Shown one piece after another: positions 36,086 through 46,369 of a stretch of 64,000 nt of DNA (position 1 is the stretch's first letter; each line of letters opens with the position of its first letter). The DNA comes from Liolophura sinensis. Lineage: Eukaryota > Mollusca > Polyplacophora > Chitonida > Chitonidae. A program made the position numbers and the translations under genes. The stretch lies in the NCBI RefSeq assembly GCF_032854445.1, contig NC_088303.1, forward strand, positions 28,127,265 through 28,191,264, given 5' to 3'. Under the pieces are notes generated by a model that made no database searches, was not told the DNA's origin, and saw nothing but the letters and a program-made list of their open reading frames with translations.

Positions 36086-38013
36086 AAGATTTCCCTGCTT
36101 GCACTGTCCATTTTTGAATAGAAGCGGTCACTGTCGCTTGCTTGTTTTGTCTTTCATGGGTATAGCTTACATTTCACCAAAATGAAGTACACATGTCGAA
36201 AGTTCTAAAGTTCAGTCATACACTTTTATGTTCCTGGGTAAATTTGTTACAACTGATTTTTGCTTGAGGAGCACATCTTATATGTTTTTTGTACACAACC
36301 GCTTTTAGAGAGTATTAAAGTCAGAATTGTTGAGTATGGCGTTGAATAACAATCCAGAATATGTCATGCCTATTTGAGATATACATGAAGATTTAACAAG
36401 CATTCTGGAATTACTGCGAAAGCAATACACACTCCCTACCGATCTGATCTGAGCCATCAGCATAGTTATATATTTCATAATCCTCAGCATAACAAACATG
36501 GCTATTAATTATATTTGAAATGAAAAAAAAGGAAAAAAGAAAGAAAAACAGTCCGACACGCAAACATGGTCTGTAACTGGTTATATAATGAATCTGTATT
36601 TATCAAGGTTAAGTTCAACCTATATGAATCATTCTGGAAGTCTGGAAAATGTCAAATTTTGGACAAAGGGACCATAATTTTGTGCTAATTGGGCGTATAG
36701 GGGTCTGTAACTCACGTGTTATGGTGAAGTCATGCAGCAACATTCAATTCAATACAACGAAAAAAAAAAAAAAAAAAGTTCGGTAAACTAGTGTGACGGA
36801 CTGACGGACTGAAAGAGGTCTAATAAAGCAGTTCACGTCACTTATCAAATTGGCACTTCCATCCAGATTCACTGTGTGCCAAATGAATTAGGAATTAGGA
36901 CCAAAGATAAAACGCCACGAACATCATTGGTCTTTTTTCCTCGTCATATCATTGGCAGAAATAAATTATTTAGTCGTTGGTTGTTTCTGTAGTATAATGG
37001 CTATATGTATAGAGTCTGGTTAATGTTATTGTCGTACTATCGGAGGCCTATTAACCGTACGGCGTCGTGAAACCATGCATACCACGCGTTACAACGTTAC
37101 GTCAGAAAAAAAGAAAAATCTTGACGTTCAACAGTTCTCACGCGTCGAGTGTTCTGCAAAACGTCACATTGTCACTAGAGCCTTGTATGGGCATGGCTAC
37201 GGCGCATCAACATCGCCACATTCCTCTTGAACGCAACGGTGAACACTGCAACTTTTCCGGGCGAATATGTTGAGGTAGGTCTAACCGCACCTCATTATCA
37301 GGGTAGAGTGAAGGCCCGGATACAAGCTAAGGCACCCTAATACTATTAGTAGTGTTGAAAGTAGAATATTACATTTCTTTATCAGCCTTTTGGAAAAGTA
37401 AAGACATGAGTATACTGTTCATTAGATGGCATAACCATGTGAGAAAAAAGAAACTCAATATTCTCGCTAGAATTACGTTTATATTGGCTAAAATGCGCCG
37501 ACTAGGTGTCCCAAGTTTTAGAAGACAAAGCGTAAGCCTGTTTTTACATTAATTGTTAAGGTTTGAACACCAAGCTGGGTAAAATATAAAACAATTGACG
37601 ACTGGAGTGCATCTATCATTCACTGTATATACCGTTATGTAACCCTGTCCGCGAAGTAGGCTAACACGATAACCTTTTAGCCTAAACACTATACTGTATA
37701 TTGACAATACAGTGTATAGTATTGCCCAGTACATATAGACCTCGTGTTACCAAGTGCCTGTAGAAGTTGACCGTGAATAGGCCTAGACATACTTCATCCA
37801 ATCACATTATAGGCCACATATAATGATCGTAATTCAACAGCGACTCGGTAACAGCGACTCATGCTAACTCACAGCGCTTGCTGTCTCCTGATTTGATTTG
37901 AAACAATTCATGTATCGGCTAGGTATTCAATATAACTCTGCTCGCTAAATTTATACCTGACATAGGCTTATCATATAGGAGCAAATTGACTATAATTAAA
38001 TGTAAAGATCAAA

Positions 38014-38110
38014 TTTCGCGGCGAGATCGTGAACAAGCCATCAGATCGAGAGTTCGAATCCGACATCTGCTGATAAACAAATAAATACGTATAAGTGAAA
38101 TATTCTTAAA
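38014..38110 (+). mobile_element. short tRNA-derived SINE fragment
   Basis: A B-box-like 'agagttcgaatccgac' is followed by (aaat)n and 'tataagtgaaatattctt', the tail motif of SINE family A. It lies about 140 bp upstream of the FAM187-like start codon. Confidence 0.55.
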
Positions 38111-38251
38111 GAGATACTTCAGATGATGTATAAAGTCTATATAAACGCAAAAATATGAAGAGATTTCGTCTTTCGTTTTTCATGAAGAAGTAAAGAGGAT
38201 GAATAAACCGAATATGGCTTTGAGAGACAGGGAATCAGTTGCATCACACAA

Positions 38252-41200
38252 ATGTACACGATAGTGCTACTGGTTGTCTTCCTCCGCCTTTGCCCGAAAA
38301 TCAATGGTCAGGTGACTGGCCGCCCTGAGAACCGTGTACCTGGCACAAGTCCCGCCCCAGCGAACCCACCGTTACCGGATCAAGACAACGCAGCCTTGAT
38401 ACAGGCCACCCTCAGGCGTTTTCCCAGGGCAATTAGCCCTCATGCGGAACTGCCAACTTATTCAGAATCCGACACCCCGAGCAAGAAATTTCGCATTTAT
38501 CACACATGTCTCCGAGAAAAGAACTCACACGGACGAGAAATACCCCGGGCTGCCAAACTTAGACAAGAGGGACAGGAAGTGGAACTCTCCTGTAACGTAT
38601 GGTATGTTTGTTTTTAACGTTTACACCCTACATCCCTTTTTATTTTACAAAACACGAATACAGAAGAAATATCCCACTTTTTAATATATACAGACTGATC
38701 GATGTTTTCAGCGCCGTTAACCCGCCAAACCTCTTGGCGTAAAGCCATACCTGGATAATTGTACTCTTAATTTCGTTCCTTTTCAATTATTTAATTATCT
38801 ATTTTTGGCGTAAAGAGCCAAATGTCCTCTAGCTATTACCGCAACATTGTGCAGCATTCCTGTTTCTTTATACTAGCACTTTTCGTATTTTTATTATCGT
38901 ACCTGGGGCCTCCGTGGCTCAGTCGGTTAGCGCGCTAGCGCGGCGTAATGACCCAGGCCGTAAGTGGGAAGGTCTGCCAGCAACCTACGGATGGTCGTGG
39001 GTTTCCCCCGGGCTCTGCCCGGTTTCCACCCACCATAATGCTAGCCGCCGTCGTATAAGTGAAATATTCTTGAGTACGGCGTAAAACACCAATCAAATAA
39101 ATAAATAAATAAATAAATAAATAAATTATCGTAGTTATCGTAATTACACCAGTCTGTGTTGGATCTTTGGATGAGTGCTTGCGGTAATGTAATCTAAAAG
39201 CCACAGACTGGGGATACAGTTATTGGATACAGTTATTGTAATTTTTTAATACTAAATCCAGTTTCTGAACCTGAATTGTCTGTTCAGATGACAGGTCTGA
39301 CGTGTAACGACGAGTCAGTCTAATAACAATGTCTCTACAAAGCGTGCCGTCGCGTTACATGAATTTCATGTCGCTTAACTGCGTGGTTATTTCATTCAGT
39401 TTGCGTCCAGACCATGACCCCAGCCGATACGGAATAGAATGGCGGCGTTTCCAGCAGCGCGTTGGAGAGGAAGCGGAAGTGCCACAGGACCCCCGACGAT
39501 TTACTGTCACCAACAGTAAATCCCTGATCATTAAGAACATCGACGTGATGGACGCTGGTCAGTACGCATGTCTACTGGATGGCCAACCACAAATCATCTA
39601 CCAGGTTGATGTTCTGTTCAACGAAAAGAGGCGTGTTGTAAGTCCTTCTCTATCCACAGAATACAGAACAACGTGAAGCCGTTCTCCCAAAAGCACGCAC
39701 CTTTTGAAATACATGGAACAAGGTGAAGTCAGGGCTCCAAAAGGGGTACAGGGTTCATTTTGCTGTAGAATCATTAAATGTAGAGCATGTGGAACAATGT
39801 GAAGCCTTATTCTGCAAAATGGGCGCAAGGTTCGTATGTCTCTAAACCCAGTGTTTCAGTGTAGGATTTACTATTTTTAGTGATAGTATAGTAAGTAAAT
39901 CATGAACTGGGGTGTCCTATGTCTTTCAGGGTGTATTACCCATGGTCCCATTGCATAAAATTGAAAATGGAAACTCCAGAACATGTTATAGTTATATTAC
40001 TATTGCACTATTACATTGCTCGTTATAGTACAATTCTTAACAGTGTGTCGCGTTGACAAGAAGCCACAAAAACTTGAAAATCGTCCTGTCCTTATAAGAT
40101 TCTTAAGCATGGCTTAAAATACCATGATTAAAGAAACCAATATAAAAGACTACAGCATAGAGAGTAAAACCTGGCCACGGGATCACGAAGCGATCTTAGA
40201 CTTACGTCAACATTTTGAGCATTAAAATTGGTATGTTCCTTTCCATTATTTTAGCTGAAATTTGTTGTACCGGTACAATAACAACCCACAATTTACGTTG
40301 TAAAGCTATATTTGGACCTTTTTACACCAGAAATTGCAAATTTAAAGTGATTTGAAATTTTGACTGAAGTCTAAGATGGCTTCGTGATCCGGGGACCAGA
40401 GCAGTGATGATAGTGTGATGGTTGGCAAATGATCACATGTATTACCGCTGAAATTCGGCCATTTGTAAACTTTCGCACAGTGAAATATTTATTCCGACTG
40501 TTCCAGTATATGCTTAAAAAGCAGCAACGTACAAACGCACTATCACCATTACTTAAGCAGAACTGGGTGAAAAAAATTCAGTAATGTTAGTTGCAATTTA
40601 TTGAAAGTCTGTGCTCTAGAATTACTCAAAATGCAGTGTTACCATCACATTTAACATACATTCATACAATCACATAAAAACAATTCCAATGAACTAGGCC
40701 TGCATTGACAAGTTTCACATTATTATATGTTCTAACAGGTCTATGAGAATGACCCCGAGTCTACGGTAGAGCCTGAGGTCCATCTGTCTGACTACAACCT
40801 GTGCGTGGTTACCACGTGGTCATCCTGGAGCACGTGCAGCAAGTGTGGCGAAGAGGGATTACGTCGCATGATTGGTCTGTGTACAATCAAGGTAACAACA
40901 CCAAACTCACAACCTCACTGTAATAAGTGTGGCGACGAGGGGTTACATCGTATGATTGGTCTGTGTACAATCAATGTAACGACACCAAACTCACAACCCC
41001 ACTGTAATAAGTGTGGTGAGGAGGAATTACGCCGTATGACTGGTCTGTGTACAATCAATGTAACAACACCAAACTCACTGTGATAAGTGTGGTGAGGAGG
41101 AATTACGCCGTATGACTGGTCTGTGTACAATCAAGGTAATAACACCAAACTCACAACCGCTTTGTAATAAGTGTGTGAGGAAGGGTTACGTCGTATGATT

Positions 41201-44200
41201 GGTCTGTGTACAATCAATGTAACAACACAAAACTCACTGTAATAAGTGTGGTGAGGAGGAATTGTGCCGTATGCCGTACAATCAAGGTAATAACACCAAA
41301 CTCACAACCACTCTGTAATAAGTCTCGTGAGGAAGGTATATTTATTTATTTATTTATTTATTTATTTGTTGTTTAACGACATACTTGAAGCATTTCAACT
41401 GATATTTTACTAGTAGATGTCAGTTCTATGGGTGTATGGAGGAAACCGGTGTGCCCGGTGTAAACCACCGACTTTTGGCAAGTTACTGACGCTGAATCCT
41501 TGGTGAAAGTGCTCGAGCTCTCCAGTTTCCACTACCCATAAAATTGGCCAAGCTTATATATACGTGAACAAGTACTTTGAATACGGCCATAAACAACCAT
41601 CAAATAAGTGCGACGAGGAGGTCACATGGCGAATGGGATTGACTGGAATAGGTCGTGTTATGGTTGGTTTGTGTACTATCAACAAATAACACGCTGACTT
41701 CTTGGAATCTTACGATAAAACACTATGCATTGTACGTATTAATATTTTTGTTAAATATTCAGTCTTTTTGTCATGCTCCAGAAAATTGTTCTATCCGATC
41801 CCGTCAGCCCGGTGGATATCCCCAGCATGGCGCACTACCCTGAGGGCGTCCCATGTCGCTCTACCTTACTGCCGCGTTCCGTGGCTAAAATTCCTTACAT
41901 CCGCGACCGCGAAAGCGAGACCCTGATGGGACCATGTTTGGTGCCCTGCCCCACCGTGGCAGAGGTCATTCAAGTCACCGATGAGTATGGCAAGGTTCTG
42001 AAAGAGGTGGAAGTCCAGTACTACTCCATAAACGAGGTGCCCAAAGTTCCTCATACACCCAAACGGGACGTCATGTACAAGGATGCCGGGAAACGCCTTA
42101 TCTTGAAATGCCCTACCGAAAGGTGAGAAAACATGCCCAAAGGCTACTTTGGTGAACTGTGAAAGTGTTTGGCTTGCACCTGAATGTTATAAGAGTAAAT
42201 ACAGGATGATGTTATTGTGTGTTATATTTTCCTATTATTTTATACGCTTGTATCGCATTTATAGATTATAATATTTTGGCCAGAAACAAACTGCACACAT
42301 CGTCTCAGATTTGCTCAGAACGCCATGGCTTAGTTCCCTTTGGATTCGGGAATGTGGTGACACCAAAGTGGCCTTGGTTCATTCATCTAACCGTCAACGA
42401 CATCACAAAAACTGTCACATTTTTTAAAACGTGATTGACGGATGCAACAAGTCACGACGTTCTAATGTTAGATATTATATTACATAGGTTTCATATGTTA
42501 CATTGGACACATAATATGAATATTTATATTCATCCTTCATGAATTATACACCCCACTCCCCCACCCCCCCCACCCCCACCTTCCGTCAAAAAAAAAAAAG
42601 AGAGGAGAAAACGATTGACATAGATATTTGCTAAAGCTGAAACGTTTCAGTTTGCCTTTGAAACAATTTCTCGCTGGTGTAAGTAGAATACGACGAAAAA
42701 ATGAAGAAATTTAGATGAGGAGCAAAATACGTGTAAGAAGTATTTTGATGTAAAATTCGCGTAAGAAAGGATTGGCTATGGTTTGACACATTTCATGTCC
42801 TCAAAGGAGAAAATCTCATACCCCTATTTGTTAGATAAGATAATTTGTTATAGCTGATCATTGCTATACAAACAAACTTTCTACCCTCGGGGTCTTCAGA
42901 AGCGACAACAATTAATGGCAAAACCTTTTAAGTCGATCCGTATTTGTGAGATAACTTTTATAGCTGTTCATTGTTATACAAATAAACTTTCTATCCTCGG
43001 GGTCTTCAGAAAACGACAACAATGAATGGCACAACCTTTTAAGTCGATAAGTCCACTTTACTATATCTTGTAATATCTGAGTGCGATTTAAATACAGCCG
43101 AGCTTGTGTAAACGTTTTATCGTTTTACCTTTATCTTAGCCATAAGAAGAAAAAGGAAGAGATGATTCGTTGGCAGAATGGCACAGTGTTGATCAACCCG
43201 CTGACGATCAGACGTGCCACACTGGGCAGGGTAAGGATTGATCATCTGTACAGACTGCTGATCCGCAGGCTCAAAATCACGGACACTGCTGCCTTCAAGT
43301 AAGTCTCCCATAAAATACATATATAAACAAGAGCTGTTGATGGAGTGTCGGCAGGCTTGTTGATAGGGGTTTTATCGTCGCTTTCAACATAATTTCTAAC
43401 ATAGGCCTATCATGATGATGTCTCCTGGTAGCAAAGCGGGCCAGTGACGACATGTAGTGCTGCCTCACTGGAACGCCAAACTGAAGACACCACGTCCAAT
43501 CACATTAACTTTGCTTCAAGTCGACCAGTTCTTGGCTTACTCCCTTTAATAAGCTGAGCGTCAAGCGAGTAAGTGCGAAAATATGTTGAATATTTAGGAC
43601 TTGGGATATGACTTGATTCACGATTGAACCACAGATATACGGCTTTCGAGGTTGGCTCTCCAACCACTACGCCGATGCAGTCAAGCGAATGTCGGCAGAT
43701 AGTTCCACAGCAGTGTCAGTATTTCACATCATCAAGGTCCAGGGCAAAACACTGTGCCCACACCAAGCATATGCCGGTCTCCAAAGTATGATAATGCTTA
43801 TACGGTTTGATAACCAATACTAGTTGATCCTAGCGAACCGGATACCGGTCTAGACATACTCGGTCCAGGGGTTTGACTTTTGAGCTCATGTTGTACTATA
43901 AGCCGTATAACTTCTCAAAGCACCGCAGCATTTGATCATTAGTTGGCTGACATAAGAGCGTAACTCAGCTAGCTCCTGTATGCTATAAGGCCTATAGCAG
44001 GAAGTTACCCCGACACTTAATTAACAGGTGTTTATTGACAGTTACACTCAAAGCACAACTGACTGAGACACATATTTTGCATATAGACTTATGAACTACA
44101 CGTAGAATGGTACACGATTTGGATATTGATTTAATTCACTCGCCAAGATCATTCTTGACGCCTGATATAAGAATGTTTGTTTCGAGGACTGAAACTAACT

Positions 44201-45425
44201 TATCATAATAATACGAAATAAATGAAATTTAACATGAAAGTTCTTCCGATTGGGTTGTTAGAAACGTAAAGAGTTACTGAAGCTGATGACGGCACAGTAT
44301 TAGATTGAATTCTAGACCAGTGACTTCTAATAAATTTTAATCAATATGAGCATCAATATATCAATACTTCTGTGTAAGCCGTGGTGCTAAAAGGCGTGAA
44401 AGTTGCTACTATGTAAGCATTTACGCGAACAGGACTGCTTTGGTAGCCTAATGGTTAGACCGTCAACGTCGAACTCAAGAGACCCCGGGATCAAACCCTG
44501 GGCTGGCCTTACTAAATATGTCAAAAATGGCACTTGCTGCTGCCTCGCTTGGCGCCTAGGGGGTTGGGAGATTAGAGCAAGGAAATATGACCGGTTGGAC
44601 CGGTGTCAGTATAATGTGACTGGTTGGGGTGTCATATCTGGTCTTTTATCAAATAAATAAATAAATCAACTGTCCCACTGTCGTAGCATACCCTCCGTTG
44701 TTGTCCTCTCTATCCTGTAGTCTGTCGTATTCAAAGCATTGTGGCATATACATGTACCATGGGAGAACAGAAATCCCAAGAATGGTAATGTAATTATGCG
44801 CTTGGGGCCTCCGTGGCTCAGTAGTTAGCGTGTAATATCTCAGGGGCCTCTCACCAATGCGGTGGCTGTGAGATTAAGTCCAGTTGATGCTGGCTTCCTC
44901 TCCAGCCGTACCTTGGAAAGTCTTCAGCAACCTGCGGATGGTCGTGGGTTTCCCAGGGCTCTGCCCCGGTTTCCTCTCGCCATAATGCTGGCCGCCGTCG
45001 TATAAGTAAAATATTCTTGAGTAGTAAAACACCAATCAAATAAATAAACAAATCATCATGCACCTTCAAAATCCCGAATAATATATTAACACAGAAGAAA
45101 GGTAAAAGTCAAGAAAAATAATACCTCTTAATATAAATAGACACTATAGCTGAAAAATCAAAGAGCACCTGCGCCTGCAAAGAACATGTGGACAAAAATA
45201 TAGATATGTGAGGTAGAGTACTTGTCAATAGCTGTGTTCTTGTTGTTCCACAGTTGCTGGGTTGGAGGTACCCACATTGCCACCTTCAAGGTCATTGTCA
45301 CCAAGCCAATGAACAAGAACATCAAAACTTATATCTCTTATGCCGGATTCGGAATCACAGTGCTCTTTGTCGTTCTGATCGCCTTCAGCATCTGTTTTAA
45401 AACGCCAACTAAGTCAGCCAGATAA
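38252..45425 (+). CDS. FAM187-like Ig-domain membrane protein
   Basis: This is a complete gene of six exons: 38252-38601, 39400-39637, 40739-40891, 41782-42122, 43140-43298 and 45254-45425. Phases agree, giving 1413 bp and 470 residues. The protein begins with a signal peptide (MYTIVLLVVFLRLCP...), then a V-type Ig domain (VELSCNVC, IEWRRFQQR, DAGQYACLLDG). A thrombospondin-like Cys motif follows (TWSSWSTCSKCGEEG, RMIGLC), then GPCLVPC, a second Ig-like domain (LILKCPTE, IRWQNGTVL, AAFNCWVGG), one membrane span (YAGFGITVLFVVLIAFSICF) and a 10-residue cytoplasmic tail. Order and spacing match FAM187A/B of vertebrates as I remember them, including the W..C..CG....R.GLC block and PCLVPC. Function in that family is poorly known. 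Exon 3 and the stop codon are each the seed of a minisatellite. Confidence 0.85.
38902..39124 (+). mobile_element. SINE family A with deletion in the head
   Basis: It starts 'ggggcctccgtggctcagtc', loses about 50 bp after 'gacccagg', then has the full body and an (aaat)n tail. 'attatcgta' flanks it at 38893-38901 and 39125-39133, a 9-bp target duplication. It is in intron 1 of the FAM187-like gene. Confidence 0.92.
40841..41338 (+). repeat. 75-84-bp minisatellite seeded by exon 3 and its donor
   Basis: Seven units start at 40841, 40925, 41009, 41085, 41169, 41244 and 41320. Each carries 'aagtgtggygargagg', 'attggtctgtgtacaatcaa' and then GTAA, that is, the 3' half of exon 3 plus its 5' splice site. 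The first unit is the real exon end (40891). Units 2 and 3 are spaced exactly 84 bp (28 codons), so the exon frame stays open through three units and closes just after the third. Confidence 0.9.
41339..41602. mobile_element. repeat inserted in the exon 3 minisatellite
   Basis: It begins with (attt)n and 'gttgtttaacgacatacttg' and ends 'aacaaccatcaaat'; a further array-like unit ('aagtgcgacgaggaggtcac') resumes right after. A SINE-like element therefore appears to have inserted in an existing array. Confidence 0.6.
42837..43050 (+). repeat. approximately 115-bp tandem duplication before exon 5
   Basis: The blocks around 'tttctaccctcggggtcttc' (near 42880) and 'tttctatcctcggggtcttc' (near 42990), each followed by 'aaccttttaagtcgat', are successive copies about 112-118 bp apart. 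They lie in intron 4 about 90 bp before the exon 5 acceptor and show no exon similarity. Confidence 0.8.
44437..44672 (+). mobile_element. tRNA-derived SINE family C
   Basis: The head 'tttggtagcctaatggttag' is a good A box and 'gggatcaaaccctggg' a B box. The body has 'tgctgcctcgcttggcgcct' and the tail (aaat)n. A second copy is at 47680-47935 in the opposite orientation. It is in intron 5 of the FAM187-like gene. Confidence 0.8.
44802..45050 (+). mobile_element. SINE family A, near full length
   Basis: Head 'ggggcctccgtggctcagta', B-box-like 'gagattaagtccagtt', body 'cagcaacctgcggatggtcg', tail 'aaacaccaatcaaataaa'. It sits in intron 5. Confidence 0.9.
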
Positions 45426-46250
45426 AGCTATGGAAATAGCGTTCCCTCGGTGTTAAGGCCAGCCAGATAAAGTTTTGGAAATAGTTTTCCCTTGGTGTTG
45501 AGGTCAGCCAGATAAAGCTATGGAGATAGCGTTCCCTCTGTGTTAAGGTCAGCCAGATAAAGTTATGGAGATAGCGTTCCGTCTGTGTTTAGGTCAGCCA
45601 GATAAAGTTATGGCGATAGCGTTCCCTCGGTGTTAAGGTCAGCCAGATAATGTTATGGAGATATCATTCCTTTGGTGTTAAGGTCAGCCAGATAAAGCTT
45701 TGGAGATAGCGTTCTCTTGGTGTTAAGGTCAGCCAGATAAAGTTTTGGCGATAGCATTCCCTCGGTGTTAAGGTCAGCCAGATAAAGTTTTGGAGATAGC
45801 TTTCCCTCGGTGTTAAGGTCAGCCAGATAAAGTTTTGGAGATAGCGTTCACTCGGTGTTAAGGTCAGCCAGATAAAGTTATGGCCATAACGTTCCCTCGA
45901 CAGCAAGGTCCCAACTAAATCACCCAGATAAAGCTGTGGAGATAGCGTCCCGTCTGTTGTAAGAACCCAACTAAGTCAGCCAGATAAAGTTATGGAGATA
46001 GCGTACGGGCGGTTGTTAGAGGCTAAGTCAACCAGATAAAGTTATGGAGACAGCGTGCGGGCGGTTGTTAGAGGCTAAGTCAGCCAGATAAAGTTATGGA
46101 GATAGCGTGCGGGCGGTTGTAAGAGGCTAAGTCAGTCAGATAAAGCCATTGTGACAGCGTCCTGTCTGCTGTGACAGCCTAAGTAAGTCATCCAGATAAA
46201 GCCATGGAGACAGCGTTCCGTTTGTTGTTAGAGCCCAATAAAGTCAATCA
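45411..46250 (+). repeat. 45-57-bp minisatellite seeded by the FAM187-like stop codon
   Basis: About 17 units, each holding 'gtcagccagataaag'. Unit marks ('gataaag') fall at 45421, 45466, 45511 and every 45 bp to 45871, then every 52-57 bp to 46196. The first unit is the end of the coding sequence: 'aagtcagccagataa' encodes Lys-Ser-Ala-Arg-stop. Later units (near 45910 and 45966) even keep the preceding 'ccaactaa' of the exon. The array would form most of the 3' UTR. Confidence 0.93.
46237..46242 (+). terminator. candidate polyadenylation signal of FAM187-like gene
   Basis: AATAAA occurs in the last, degenerate minisatellite unit, where 'cccaactaagtcagcc' has become 'cccaataaagtcaatc'. It is the first good signal after the stop codon. 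Confidence 0.45.
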
Positions 46251-46324
46251 TGAAGCTGTGGAGATAAAGTTCAGTCTTTATTTTATAAGTGACACTGCAC
46301 GAGCCAAAGCATATTTGTAACTGT

Positions 46325-46366
46325 CTACATTCTTGAGTACGGCTTGAAACACCAATCAAATAAATT
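46325..46366 (+). mobile_element. SINE family A tail fragment
   Basis: Only the last approximately 40 bp remain: 'ttcttgagtacggcttgaaa' and 'caccaatcaaataaa'. Confidence 0.7.
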
Positions 46367-46369
46367 GAA

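Larger units (their letters stand above)
35132..38251. other. spacer between divergent SLC17 and FAM187-like genes
   Basis: The SLC17 gene starts to the left on the minus strand and the FAM187-like gene starts to the right on the plus strand, so this 3.1 kb holds both promoters. No TATA box or CpG-rich core stands out. It contains tRNA-like fragments at 36005-36085 and 38014-38110 and a poly(A) run at about 36761-36778. No further coding segment was seen. Confidence 0.5.

Noticed and set aside
41009..41338. CRISPR-like array of direct repeats
   Set aside because: Units are contiguous minisatellite copies of an exon end with no unique spacers, in a eukaryotic intron.
45664..45906. Repetitive minus-strand frame with 15-residue periods
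   Set aside because: Product of the 45-bp minisatellite, whose unit length is a multiple of three; no independent coding evidence.
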